Part shown: positions 45,643 to 58,000 of the stretch, one piece after another
How positions within the stretch are numbered: the stretch's first letter is position 1
Layout: the number at the start of each line of letters is the position of its first letter
Source: Pegoplata infirma
Lineage: Eukaryota > Arthropoda > Insecta > Diptera > Anthomyiidae
Length of the DNA: 64,000 bases
Assembly (NCBI GenBank): GCA_963921195.1
Contig: OY992539.1
Coordinates: forward strand, 102,866,964 to 102,930,963
Direction of reading: 5' to 3'
Translations under genes and position numbers: made by a program
The notes under the pieces: generated by a model
Database searches by the model: none
What the model saw: only the letters and a program-made list of their open reading frames with translations
What the model was told of the DNA's origin: nothing

Positions 45643-46986
45643 TATATTAACCCTCTATCACCAAGTTTTAGGGGTCATTTCGGTCCTTTTTTCAAATAAC
45701 TTCCTAGGACACAAATAAAACGTGCGTTAAAAATTTTTGTTCTACAAATTTTTTTTTTTTCATAAAATTTCACTAGGGGTTGCCAAAGATCAAAAGTTTG
45801 TGCGAGAAGTGCAAAATGCTTAAAAAAGTAAAATATTAAATTCTCACATACTTTTAAATTGTTTTTCATTGAAGTCCTGTGAAATAAGTCGAAAAAATGT
45901 TATAAATCTGCTTCTGAGCTAAAACACGATAAATGATGTTTTCAGAGAATATTGCTGGCGGTTTCTTTCTTAGAACATATTAGCCCTCTATCTTAGAGCT
46001 GTAAAACTATCGATAGTCGTCCCATTCGATATTTTCGATAGTTTGCTTTTAAACTATCGATACTATCGATAGTATCGGATATTTTAAAGAATTGTAAGTT
46101 TTTGCATAAAATTACGTTGTTTTCCACTAAAACTGGGTACTTCTGGGCACATAAATGATAGTTTTTGCCGTTCAATGCCACTTCAGTCTATTTTAAATAA
46201 CTACGGCGATCTTCTACCGTGCCTTGCTTGTTCTGTCCAGACCTTTTATTTCGCAATAATATTCACACGAGATTACTATCATTGTCTTTATACTTTAAAA
46301 CGTAAGATTTTTCCAAAATAATATAAAAAATTTACAAATTGTTCACTTTTTGATTATTTTTTCATCAAATTACAATCTATATGAGGGTAATGTTTTTTCG
46401 GCGATAGTATCGCTATCGGGTAAAAACTATCGATAGTCCATTTCAAAAAAAACTATCGATACTATCGATAGTACCATCGATAATTTTGCAGCTCTACTCT
46501 ATCTCCCATTTGTAGGAATCATTTTTGTCCTTTTTCCAAATACCCTCATAGAACAATACTAAAACGTGCCTTTAAGGGCTTAAAATGCTATACAAACATT
46601 TTCTGCAAATCAAATCAAATTTCACTAGGGCTTGTCAAAGGCCGAAAGTTCGTGCGAAAAGTGAAAAATGCTTTAAAAAATAAAAATGTAAAGTATTTTG
46701 GTGAAACAATTTAACAAATTATGAATTAAGAAGCAGATTTTTAACGGTTTTTCGACTTATTTCACACGACTTTTTTAAAAAATTACATTATGTGATAATT
46801 TACAATTTTACTTTTTAAAGCATTTTGCATTTTTCGCAAGAACTTTTAATCTTCGAAAACCTCTAGTGAAATTTGATTCCAAAAATTTTTGTAGAACATT
46901 TTAACGCACGATTTATTGGTGTTCTATGAGGATATTTTAAATAAGGACCAACATGACCCCTAAAAATGGGAGATATAGGGTTAATA
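45643..46986. repeat. Two foldback units (TAACCCTCTATC family)
   Basis: Unit A begins TATTAACCCTCTATCACC near 45645. Unit B begins TATTAGCCCTCTATCT near 45980, is split by a hAT-like MITE, and ends AGATATAGGGTTAATATA at 46986. Unit B is a foldback centred near 46755: TTTCACTAGGGCTTGTCAAA in one arm faces CCTCTAGTGAAATTTGATT-type sequence in the other. Unit A repeats the left half. A 62-64 codon frame in unit A is not a gene. Confidence 0.6.
45994..46496. mobile_element. hAT-like MITE packed with TATCGATA (8-bp TSD)
   Basis: The left end TAGAGCTGTAAAACTATCGA and the complement of the right end, TAGAGCTGCAAAATTATCGA, match closely. A perfect 8-bp duplication CTCTATCT flanks them (45986-45993, 46497-46504). 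About six TATCGATA words lie close to the two ends (near 46009, 46054, 46064, 46428, 46454 and 46464). TATCGATA is the known DRE core bound by DREF in flies. No transposase. Confidence 0.9.
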
Positions 46987-48855
46987 TAATCTAAGGAAAG
47001 AACCGTCACCAAATTTTACTGAAGACATGTCTAATGACTATTTACCTCAGAATTAGATTTGATACTTTTTTTTACTTATCCAAAAAGCCTTTAAAAAAAT
47101 GTAAAAACTTCAGTGGGCCACAAAAAAATAACTCGATCTAAGTTTTGAAAAACCTTTGGGGGTTTTGGTCTTCTATTGGTATACCCAGGAAAATTTTTCA
47201 GAACCGATTCTGACAACACTTGTTCTAGAACAGATTCTTCGGTAACCATACACTATTACACTTTAATTATTCAGAACAAGTTAAGTGAAAATTATTGTAA
47301 AGCTTGTTCTCTGCAATCAAAGTTTCATAACATTTTGTTTCTCAAGAATTAAAAAAAAATTATGTGTCAAAAAAATTAAAAAATAAATATCAATTTTATT
47401 TTGTTATCCAAGAAAAAAACACGAAATTCTAATAAAATAGCAGGATATAATCGTGAAAATTGTTGAAACAAAGGTGAGTAAATTAAGTTTTCATTGTCTG
47501 GGTCGCACAGAGGGGTGAAATGCATCCATAGTGGTGATTAATTCAATAGATGAACATTAACTTTCACAACCGTGTTTGGTACCAGGTTAAAGTAGATAAA
47601 ATTCAACATCAATAATGGCAAAAAACAAAGTTCTAAGTTGTATACTTTATTTGCAGTGTGTATTTAAAGTTCAATTATTTTTATTATTTTTGCGCGCATT
47701 GATTTAAAGTGAAAATTTTGATATTTCAAGTAATTATATTTTGTATAAAGACTTCTAAAATTGAAAGCTTCATAATGGATCAGTCTACTTTAGGTATTTG
47801 AGCATATAAAAAAAATTTTTTGGTTTAGATAAATGTTTTGGAAATATTAAAAAAAAAAATAATAAAAATGCTCTAAAAATAGGGTATTTTTGATATAAAT
47901 ATTGAGTTTCAACAACTTTGTCTGTGAAAGAGTGAAAATCCGCCTATATGGTCTTTAAATATATGGTTTCATCTAATAAATCCCTGAATGTCCGCTTGCG
48001 GTTTTTTGCGGTTTTTGACTTATCAATTTTTTTGTGAAAGAACTCCAGTTGCTAAAAATCTATTTGAAAATAAAAGACTAAAAATCAAGTTGTTTTCATA
48101 ATATTTTGTCCTTATATTCCGTATGGCAGTTGTAACTGCAGCTCATGAGTGTACTGTTTATAAGAGATGGGTGCGTGAGTTATTTTAAATCACGCACACG
48201 CACGCCCGCCCCCTTTTTGGGGCGTGGTTATAAAAAAATATGTAATAATAATGCAATTGTATTACTTAAGTGCAAAAACCAATAAAAATTAATTTGCAAT
48301 GATTAATCGCAAGGGTGAAAGTGCCCCCTACGTCCCCCTCCGAGCCCCTATCAAAAATGCCCCCAAAATTTTTTTGTAGTTTTCTAACGTTTTGGATGGT
48401 ATAGAAGATTCGGCACATCACTCTTACTTGTTGTGTTAAAATACTCTCAATTTCCATATTTTTGGTATTTTGTTGTTTTTTGTTTTGTGAGAGATGAGTG
48501 CGTGAGTGATTTTGATGAAGATACACCATACATAACCTCATCAACTAGACCTTAAATTATTCTGTTCTGATCCTTTAAAAATTTTCGTCTGTAAATTTTT
48601 GAGATAAATGTTCACATTAACTGAATTAAGTGAAAAATAAAAACTTGATTAAAATTGAATTAATACTAATAAGAATACATATTTTATTTTAAGTAGATTT
48701 ATTCTAGCTCGAGGTCATTATTTCATTTACCAACTAAAACTATGATATTCTCATATTTTTTTTTTTTTGCTAAATAATCTTGACAATGGGATCTGACAAA
48801 TCCCGAAACACGTGTCGATTAAGTCTTGAAAAAAATTATCAACATAAATAAATTT

Positions 48856-49430
48856 TGTCTAAAATCATTATATTTTAGCCAACAATTTTATATACATAAA
48901 ATATGATTGTTTATAAAAATCATAAACTTAAAAATATTGAACTGAAATCAATTACATACAATTTAAAATTTAACTGAACTAATATCGTAATTATTAAATT
49001 GTATACTTATCAACTTAAGTATTTAAATAACGTAACTTTTACTATTGTGAATTATCTTTTGTCTTACGTAAAATCATAGAATTATCTATGCTGTAAATCT
49101 AAGTTATATTGAAGTTTCCTTATACGAAAAGAAAGTAAAATTACTTCACTTACTTACTAGCGATCAAACGGTGAGCACAATAAAGAACTCTTCTTTAACA
49201 TTGAACTCTAAATAACAACAACTCTTTTTATTTCTTCCCAACTTCTCATGTCTAATTCGTTTATTATTTCTACATGCTGAGAAATAATAAACCATTGCGA
49301 CAAAAGGCTTAAAACTATCATCAATATTTAGATTACTGCACAAGCAACTATTGTCAGTACCAACTATACAGTCCACTCTTTTCCCTCCAATACCCAAAAT
49401 ATTAGAAGGAGCTCAGTTTAGCCTTTTTCA
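48856..49430 (+). repeat. 5' LTR of the BEL/Pao element
   Basis: 575 bp, TG...CA. It holds an AATAAA polyadenylation-type word at 49179-49184 and AT-rich possible promoter sequence near the start. Its partner is 58992-59566 at a constant offset of 10136 with no difference seen by eye. Confidence 0.95.
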
Positions 49431-49448
49431 TGGTCACTTCGAACCTGC
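49431..49448 (+). promoter_or_regulatory. Candidate primer-binding site
   Basis: TGGTCACTTCGAACCTGC begins at the first base after the LTR. TGG pairs with the CCA tail of a tRNA, and the complement contains GGTTCGAA, as in a T-arm. I could not name the tRNA with confidence. Confidence 0.7.
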
Positions 49449-52400
49449 AGGAAGAATCAATTTGACATCACTGGAAACTACAAATCTCACCAAACCATTA
49501 TGAGGTAAAGTAAAGCTTTCATAATTATATGTATTTAGTTTCTATCGGTCGAGCGAAAAAATAAGACAAAAACCTAAACATCGGAAGTGTCGCGTTAAAA
49601 AAAATATTAGGAAAAAAAATACGTAGAAAAAAGTGCGGATCAAAAAACTAAAAACATATTTAAAAAAATCGTGAAATTTGCAGAAAAATAGATAAATTAA
49701 ATTTCAACAACCTAAGATTCTGGAAAAAGACAAATTTGAAGTGAAATTGTGAGAAAAAAGGCAAAAAATCGTGAAAAAAAAATCATAAAAATCTAGAAAA
49801 ATCAAAGAAAAAATCTAAAAAGTGTAAAAAATACCGAAAAATAACGTACATAGGTTAAATTAAGTGCACAATTTGCTAAATTATAATTTTATAAAATATA
49901 AATTATAAGCAAAATCTAAACCCAAATTTAATATTCCCGTTAGAATTTTTTCTAAAAGAATTTTTTTTCATCAATTTGCAACATTTTGCCAATTTCTTTC
50001 ACACAAAATTACCGTTGAATTTTTTTTCTACAAAAATTTGTTATATGCCTTTAACAAAGTAAAAAAAAAGCTGCAAAAACAAAATCGCATTAAGAAAAAG
50101 AAGTAAAATAGAGTAAAAGAACGTGGAACATATATACAAATCGTGGTGAAATTTATAATTTTTTTTAAATCGGTATTAAGTGATATTTACAACATCGTAA
50201 ATCAAGTTTGTTCAAACGTCAAACCGTATAAAAACACGCGTTCGATCCATAGAAACACAACATCGTCAACTTTAAACCCAACATTCAAATAAAAAGTTCA
50301 AATAAAAAACCAACATTCAAACCACGCGTTCGATCATACGTTAAAACAAACCAACTTCAAACTATCGAACAAATTTTTATTCCAACGTGTTAGCCCTAAA
50401 ACTCGCGTTCGTTCTAACGTTAAAAGCTTTTCAACTCTAAAACAACAAGCAACATTAGTGTTTAAAAGTTCGAACCTTGCATTCAATCGAACATAATTAA
50501 AGCTTTTTTTTTTTGTACAATCTCGTGTTCGATCAAGAAGAAGAACAAATATTTTAACTTTAACCCAAGGAAGTTCAAATTTTTTTGTAATTATTAAGGT
50601 AATTAATTTAACATTACATAATTACGTTATTGTAAAAAAAAAAAAAAAAATAATTGGGTTTATTGGTGAAAATAGCATTTGTTCAAATTATTTACTGTGA
50701 AACTGGTAAAAAAAAAAATAATTTACTTAAACAACTAAAAATTCTTAAAACGAAAATTATTTTTTCCTCTCGTGAAAATTTCAAAGCTAAGTGTGCATAA
50801 TATTTCCCCATTTTTGATTTACATAAATTTACATAAATCGATTTAATATTCAATTAAAAATTTTGTGCTTTAAAACATATCGAATAATTCTGGAAAAAGA
50901 GAGGAAAATCTTGAACTTAGTACGTTAAGAGATAAAAGTACATAGAGCCAAAAAAGTCTGCAAAAAAAAAAGAAAAAAAAATCAAAACAATCGTGATTTA
51001 TGCTGTTCAAATTACATACAGTGTGAGCCAACAGAATTTTTACAAAAATATTTCACACAATTTTCTATGATAAGGAGAAATTTTTACTATAAAAGTCGTG
51101 CTATTTTCGTTTTTTTATATGAAAATTTCTAAATGCACGATTTTTTGTTAAAAACCATAAAATTTTTGTGATAAAAAACACAAAACTTCCTCATCAAATT
51201 ATAAAATAATTAGCTAAAAGCTTAACTTCAAATTTCGAACGTCAAAAGAGAAAATCAAAAAAAGAGTGTTAAGAATCTATTGCTTGTACTATACAGAAAA
51301 AGATAAATTATTTGGCAACATTTCATCATAAAAGTGATTTTCGTTATAGGAAATATGTTGCTCGTGTGAATTTATATTGGTTGCATTTTAAAAACAACAA
51401 AATTGTTAGTGTACACCAAAGAATAAAATATAACAGCTGATCATTTTAACATTGTTAACCCACAAAAGTATCATAGGGTCAACCTCAACACAAACTACAA
51501 ATAAGATTTTTAATGACATTTATTTTGTTTGCTTAAAAATTAAACATCATTTTCTACAAAAAAGAGAAAAATAAATAAGAAAAGTTTTTTTCCCATTAAT
51601 ATTGTAGTAAAACAAATTTTTTTGTAAAAAAGTAAATATATATTACAATTTCCTTTAATTTACTTGCTTAACATCATCTTTAAAAGAAATCACCAATTTT
51701 CTTTCACATTTCATCAAATAATTAATTTTTTGGTTGTAAACTTGGCCAAATTTTCTGAAAATCGTTTCAATGAAAATTAATTCGTAACACATATTGCTTA
51801 AAATTGAAATAATTTTCGAAATCTAAAAATTATTTTTAAAAATAATTTTAAGGAAATTAAACAACAATTTCTTTTCCCGCTAAAAAACGTTAAACGTTCT
51901 AAAAGAAAATCCACAATTTTCTTTCTCATTTCTTACGGAAATTTCTGAAGAATTTCTCTTTAAAATTTCCAAGAAAAGAAAACAGCAATTTCTTTTCCCC
52001 TTGGTTTTAAAACCTTACAACGTTTTTAAGGAAATCCACAATTTTCTTTCACGTTTCTTACAGAAATTTTGTAGAATCTCGACTTCAATATTTCCTTGAA
52101 AAGAAAACAACAATTTCTTTTCCATTTGGAAAATTCTGTTAAATTTATACTACAATATTTCCACGAAAAGAAAACAATTTCTGTTCCATTCAGTTTAAAA
52201 CTCTAAAAGTTCTTAAAGAAAATCCACAATTTTCTTCATATTTCTTACGGAAATTTCTGTTGAATTTCGACAACAATATTACCAAGAAAAGAAAACAACA
52301 ATTTCTTTTCCCATTAGTAAAAACCTAAAACGGGTTTAAAGAAAATCTACAATTTTCTTTCTCATATTTAAAAAAAAAATAAAAAAAAAAAAAAAAAAAA

Positions 52401-52908
52401 AATAGTAATAATTTTCTGAAAAACTTTGTACATAATATCGAACCCAAGAAAAAGTAAATTTGTTTTTCAAATCGGAACCGAAATCAGCCAGGGAATATTA
52501 TAATTTTTTTCCTATTTGTATGATTTTTATCAATATTACTCTAAAGAATCGAAAACTATAGTTTCGTTTCTTATATTATTCCACTTTACTTATTAGCAAT
52601 ATTTAATTTGTTTCGGAATAAATTTTTACTGCAATTACACTCAATTGTGTTAAAATCTTGAGATTTCATTAAACTAAAAATAAAAAAAAATAAAATAAAT
52701 CCAGCTTGAAAAATTTGGTTTTCAAGGAAAAAAATCAACCATAAGCGCAAAAATAAAAACTTGAATTCCAAATTTAACCCCTCACACATTATAAATTAAA
52801 ATTTATATCTACACATGCAGATCGAAATATAAAAATTTGAAATTAAAATTTCTTTGTTATATTATTTGATAATTTCTTGCGTTTCACATTCAAAAATTAT
52901 CTAAAATC
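49449..52908 (+). other. Long untranslated leader of the BEL/Pao element
   Basis: About 3.5 kb without a credible frame between the primer site and gag, long for the family. A CGTTCGATC-type word recurs near 50242, 50327, 50405 and 50525. An AAG|GTAATT word near 50598 could serve as a splice donor. Tandem repeats occupy 51855-52370, followed by an A-run at 52370-52405. Confidence 0.7.
51855..52370 (+). repeat. ~121-bp tandem repeats in the BEL leader
   Basis: AACAACAATTTCTTTTCC and variants recur near 51860, 51980, 52106, 52171 (short unit) and 52292. Each is followed by AAAGAAAATCCACAATTTTC and then ATTTCTTACGGAAATTTCTG. The units mix GAAAAGAAAA and TTTTCTTTTC, so they can pair with each other in RNA. 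Confidence 0.75.
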
Positions 52909-53541
52909 ATGAACCCTACTTTAGAAACACCCCTTACTCCCCTAACGGGAAACAGATTCCAAGACAAATTTCTTTTTGATATCGACAACCTTGTATCTTT
53001 CTGTGAAGATTTTGGGAAAGATGAAGTTGACGATAGCACAGAAACTGATTTAGAGATAAAATTGGAAGCTCTAGAGAAATTATGGAAGAAATTTGAAATT
53101 TCTTACGAAAATTTAATGCTTTCACCCCTATCAGAATCTGAAAAGAAAAGCGCCAAACTTAACTTAAAGTCCAACTCTGACACATATTTTATGACAAAAT
53201 CAAGTATTTTAGACCGTCTTAAAATGGTTAGAGGCTATACGTCACAGAACAACACGTCACGTTTAATCCAGTTGAAAACTTCAACAACTGTATTAAGTTG
53301 CCACCTTGTGATACTGAAGTTTTTAAGGGAAGTTATGAAGAATGGCCATCGTTTCGTGACATGTTCACTGCCGTATATCTTAACCACCCAAAACTCACAA
53401 AAGCTCAAAAACTCTACCATTTACGCAATAAGACGACTGGTAACGCAGGAGCAATTGTTAAACGTTATACTCTATGCGATAACAATTTCGATCTTGCCTG
53501 GGAAGCACTCAGAGATCGTTACGAAAATGAAAGCGTTTTAG
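52909..53541 (+). pseudogene. gag: BEL/Pao gag, N-terminal part (frameshifted)
   Basis: The frame starts at ATG 52909 in an acceptable context (AATCATGA) and encodes an acidic, helix-rich N-terminus; a segment reading LEALEKLWKKFEISYE is typical of BEL/Pao Gag. The family-like sequence in this frame ends around 53230-53270. After that the recognisable Gag continues in the -1 frame, so residues beyond about 110 here are off-frame translation. Gag would form the cytoplasmic particle that packages the element's RNA. A sequencing error in the assembly is possible, because the break is a single frame change. Confidence 0.85.
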
Positions 53542-53960
53542 TGTTCAACCAACTCCGAATTCTATTTAACATCCCTAGTGCTACATCTGAAAACAGTGAA
53601 TCCATTCAAAAGTTTCAATCTACTGTTAATGATGTTCTACAGTCCCTTACGATTTTAAATATTAGTACAAAAGACTGGAGTCCCATGCTTTTATACCTAA
53701 TTTACACAAAGCTTCCTCCAAAAACTCTTGATCTTTGGCAGGAATCTCAAAAATCTCATCGCAAAATTCCCACTTGGGAACAATTAAACGAATTCTTAAA
53801 AAATAGATATGAAACTTTAGAGGCAATTTCTAGTATAAAGACCACAAAAGAGAGGTATAGTCTCCCCAATATGGCTCAACCAAAGATTCAGTCATATGCA
53901 TCCCAGGAAAAACTCATTGCTGGATGTAAAGTTTGTGGTGGTGACCACAGTTTAAGATAA
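53232..53960 (+). pseudogene. gag: BEL/Pao gag, DUF1759-like core, ending at a stop in the knuckle
   Basis: The frame is open from about 53232 and becomes family-like just before 53298 (no ATG; it continues from the N-terminal part by frame change). YEEWPSFRDMF and LAWEALRDRYEN are typical of the DUF1759 region of BEL/Pao Gag. The frame runs to the first zinc knuckle, C-x2-C-x3-H, where TAA at 53958-53960 cuts in just before the expected next Cys. Family-like sequence resumes in the same frame at once, so the stop looks like a point mutation rather than a natural end. Confidence 0.88.
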
Positions 53961-55025
53961 TGCCCCCAATTCAAAAAATTAACCGTTCAGCAAAGAGTTG
54001 ATTACGTTTATCAACATAAAATTTGCAATAATTGTCTCTCTCCTGCACATCTTAAGGCAAAATGTCCCAGCAAAAATACTTGTTTCATTTGCAAACTGGA
54101 TCACCATACTTTGCTACATATAGTAAAGTCTCAAAACCAATCTACTGCTACAAATAGTTTGAACCCTAAACCATATCAAACGAACAATTCGAAACAAAAC
54201 TCATTTAATTCTGTAAAAAACTCTAACCCTATAACATATACAAATAATTCCCAGCAAATACAAACAGAACAACAAAGTTCTCCAAGCTTTCCTGAGCATC
54301 CACACACCTCTAGTCTAGCTCAAAATTCTCAAAAATGTTCTGAAAGTCCACATACATCTAGTCAAGTTAAAAACTTTTCTCCACATTCAGGTTCTCCCAG
54401 TCAAGCTCTAAGTTCTCAAGTTCAGGCAAATGTTTCTGTCCATAATGAATACATTTTGCTCCGAACAGCTCTAGTTCAAATAGAACATATGGGTGAACTT
54501 TTCACAATTAGAGCACTTATAGACCCTGGTTCACAACGAACATTCTTGTCTGAAAGAATCAGAAACAGACTACAAATTCCTTGCCGAAAGTCTCATGTTG
54601 AAATTGTAGGCATTGGTGGTCAAGTTCAATCCGCTACAAAAGAATGTGATCTGATTCTGTTTTCAAGCAAATGTAATTTAAAATTCTCAATTACTGCTAT
54701 TGTACTACCAAAAGTAACGAAACATTTACCCTCTATCTCATTTGAAGTTCCAAACTCTACGGATCTTTCCAATCTCGATTTAGCGGATCCATCATTTAAC
54801 CAGTCTTCTCAAATCGATCTCATTCTTGGAAACGACTCGGAACGCTTTATTAATATTGACGGAATAAAGAAAAATATTTGTGGCCAAGCTTCAGCATACA
54901 ATACCATATTTGGTTGGGTTCTAAGTGGTCCCATTAAGGTCCAGACTTTTCACTCTTTCACAACCACAGTTGTACCTTCAGAAACTCAGACTCTTAACGA
55001 ACTCTTACGAAAGTTTTGGGAATAA
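53961..55025 (+). pseudogene. BEL/Pao zinc knuckles and DUF1758 aspartic protease
   Basis: Same frame as the Gag core, after its stop. First come the rest of knuckle 1, a CCHC knuckle (C-x2-C-x4-H-x4-C, reading CNNCLSPAHLKAKC) and a third CCHH-like motif ending HHTLLH. A Ser/Gln/Asn-rich linker follows, then the protease-like domain: ALIDPGSQRTF (Asp at about 54522) and FGWVLSG near the end. TAA at 55023-55025 interrupts within the family-like phrase KFWE. The longest uninterrupted piece from a near-cognate start is 54111-55025. The protease would process the polyprotein; activity is doubtful given the stops. Confidence 0.88.
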
Positions 55026-55049
55026 GAAGAACTACCTTCAGCATCTCCT

Positions 55050-58000
55050 ATGTCTACCGAAGACCAATATTGTGAAGAGTTTTATAAACAAACAACTTCA
55101 CGAGATCCAAATGGAAGATATGTCGTGAGACTTCCATTCAAAAAAGAATTTCCACATTCTGTATTTCTTGGAGCTTCCCGAATCTTAGCACTTGTCCAAT
55201 ATTCTCGAATGAGTCAGTCCCTTTCTAAAGAACCCGAACTTCAAACACAATACAATGCAGTGCTTGAAGAATATCTTACACTCAATCATATGGAGAAATC
55301 CACTTTTCGAGAAATAAATTGTGATGGTAAATATAGATCTTTTTATTTGCCACATCATGCGGTAATTCGTCCAGAACACAAATCAACTAAAGTAAGAGTT
55401 GTGTTCAACGCGTCACGAAAAACAAAGTCAGGGTTTTCTCTTAACGATGTTTTGTGCACTGGCCCCACACTTCAACAAGATCTTATAACTGTTATTCTAA
55501 ACTGGCAAAAATATCGTTATGTATTTAATGGCGACATTCAAAAAATGTACCGCCAAATCATAGTGCACGCTCATGATAGGGAGTTTCAAAGAATTGTTTT
55601 TCAACCCGAACCTAATGGTTCTTTTCAAGATTTTAAATTAAATACAGTCACGTTTGGGGTCAATTGCGCTCCATTTCTGGCGATTCGTACGCTTCTTCAA
55701 CTGGCTTCAGATTCCGAGTCACAATACCCCACAGCTGCCAAAATTTTGCGTAAAGAAACATATGTTGATGACATATTATCTGGCGGTTATACCCTTAAAG
55801 AAGCACTCAATGCCCAATCGGAAATCATTGCAACTCTTAACTCAGCAGGGTTCCCATTAAAAAAAATCACAGCAAACGATGCGCAATTGCTATCTCATAT
55901 CGCACCTGAAGATCTTTACGATTCAGATTTTCTTCGTTTTCATGAATCAAGCTCTACAAAAACATTAGGCATTAAATGGAATGCACTCACTGATTCCTTT
56001 AGCTACTCTTTCATTCCCATTTCTAATTCGTCAAAAGTGACTAAACGCACAATTTTGTCAGCAGTTGCAAAATTGTTTGACCCAGCAGGGTGGATAACAC
56101 CGATTGTTATTAGAGCCAAAATGCTAATGCAGCAACTTTGGCTGGAGGGACTCGACTGGGATGAAAGCGTTAGTGAAGAATCCCTAAATAAATGGAATAG
56201 TCTTTTATCAGACCTTTCCCATGTAGAAACTATTCGTATTCCAAGATGGCTTCAATATATGCCATCAGACGTTGTTCAAATTCATGGGTTTTCAGACTCA
56301 TCGAAAGCAGCGTACTGTGCCACAGTTTATATAAGATGCCAGACTTCTGAATCCATTGCAATTTCCAATTTGCTTGTTTCCAAAAGCAAAGTAGCACCCT
56401 TGCAAACAGTTTGTTTACCCCGTTTAGAACTAAATGGAGCTGTATTACTCGCAAATTTGGTAAATTACGTATTAACTTCTCTTAGTTTAAATGTGTCTGA
56501 AATCATATTGTGGACTGATTCCACAATAGTCTTAGGATGGCTAGCTAAGCCACCTTGGACTTGGGAGACATATGTTGCTAACCGCATATCTCAAATTCAT
56601 CGGTTATTACCAAAAGCAATATGGCGACACGTCCCTACCCGCGATAACCCGGCAGATCTAGGTACCCGAGGATGTAGACCTCAAGATCTTTCAAGTAATC
56701 TCTTATGGTGGCACGGTCCTGTGTGGCTTACCAACCCTCCTTCAGAATGGCCAGCGAGAATTAATCCACCAAATACACTGCACTCAATACAGGCATTGCA
56801 TGTTTCAACTCAAAAACATGATATATTAGAAAAATTTTCTTCATATCATAAAGCCTTACGGGTATTATCTTATGTTTTTCGCTTCTTTCATAAATGTTCA
56901 AAAAGTAGCCTACATAAAAACTACTCAACATTTAATCTTTCCCAAGAAGAAGTCAAATTTGTAAAAAATAGACTTATCATACTTGCTCAAGAATCATATT
57001 ACAGCGAAGAATACTTGCGTCTTTCAAACTCCCAATCGATTTCTGACAAAAGCTCACTAAAAACACTAAATCCATTTGTAGATTGTAACAAAATCTTGCG
57101 AGTAAATGGTCGTTTGTCAGAATCGTCTTTACCTTACAACGAACGCTACCCCGTAATCTTACCTGGCAACTCCCGACTCTGCCAATTGTACTTAACTCAT
57201 TTGCACACAATTTTAGCACACGCAGAATGTAATCAAATGTGTAGGATGGCTCAAACTGAATTCAACATTTCGCGTCTAAAGCCTCGAGTTAAAAAAATTA
57301 TTCGTCATTGTAAGAATTGTATAATATTCAAACAAAAGCAGTGTTCACAAATTATGGCTCCTTTACCTCCAGACAGATGTAATCTCTCGATACCATTTCA
57401 AACTACCGGAATAGATTTTGCCGGTCCGTTTGAGCTCAAAACTTCTGCTTTGCGAAATGCTCCTTACATTAAAGCTTATGTGAGTGTTTTTGTTTGCTTT
57501 AGCACTAAAGCAATCCACCTGGAAGCTTGTTCCGACCTATCCACTGTAGCCTTTTGCGCCGCATTCGCTCGTTTCGTTGGGAGGCGGGGGCTCCCTCACA
57601 GGATAGTATCAGATAATGGTAGAAATTTCCTCGGCGCAAGTAGAGTACTAAATAAAGAATTTGCATCCTTTATTAAATCAGCTTCGGCAGATGTTTCTCA
57701 AAAATATGTAACCCAAGGGTTAAATTGGAGTTTCATTCCACCACATGCACCTCACATGGGTGGCTTGTGGGAGGCTGCCGTTAAAAGCTTTAAGTATCAC
57801 TTAAAACGTATCGCTGGTTCCCATAAGTTCAACTTCGAAGAGTTTTCAACAGTTCTTGCTCGCATAGAAGGTGTTTTAAACTCTCGTCCTATCTCTGCGT
57901 TGTCGGAAGACCCTTCCGATTTAACTGCGTTGACCCCAGGTAATTTTCTAAGAGGAGCCCCACTTATGGCTCTCCCTGAGCCATGTTCTGATAAAATCTC

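Noticed and set aside
49164..49397. 77-codon minus-strand frame occurring twice (also 59300-59533)
   Set aside because: It is the same stretch of the two LTRs read backwards; useful only as proof of LTR identity.
53232..53270. Programmed ribosomal frameshift inside gag
   Set aside because: No slippery heptamer or downstream structure was evident, and the position within gag is not where BEL/Pao elements recode; a simple indel is likelier. Not fully excluded.
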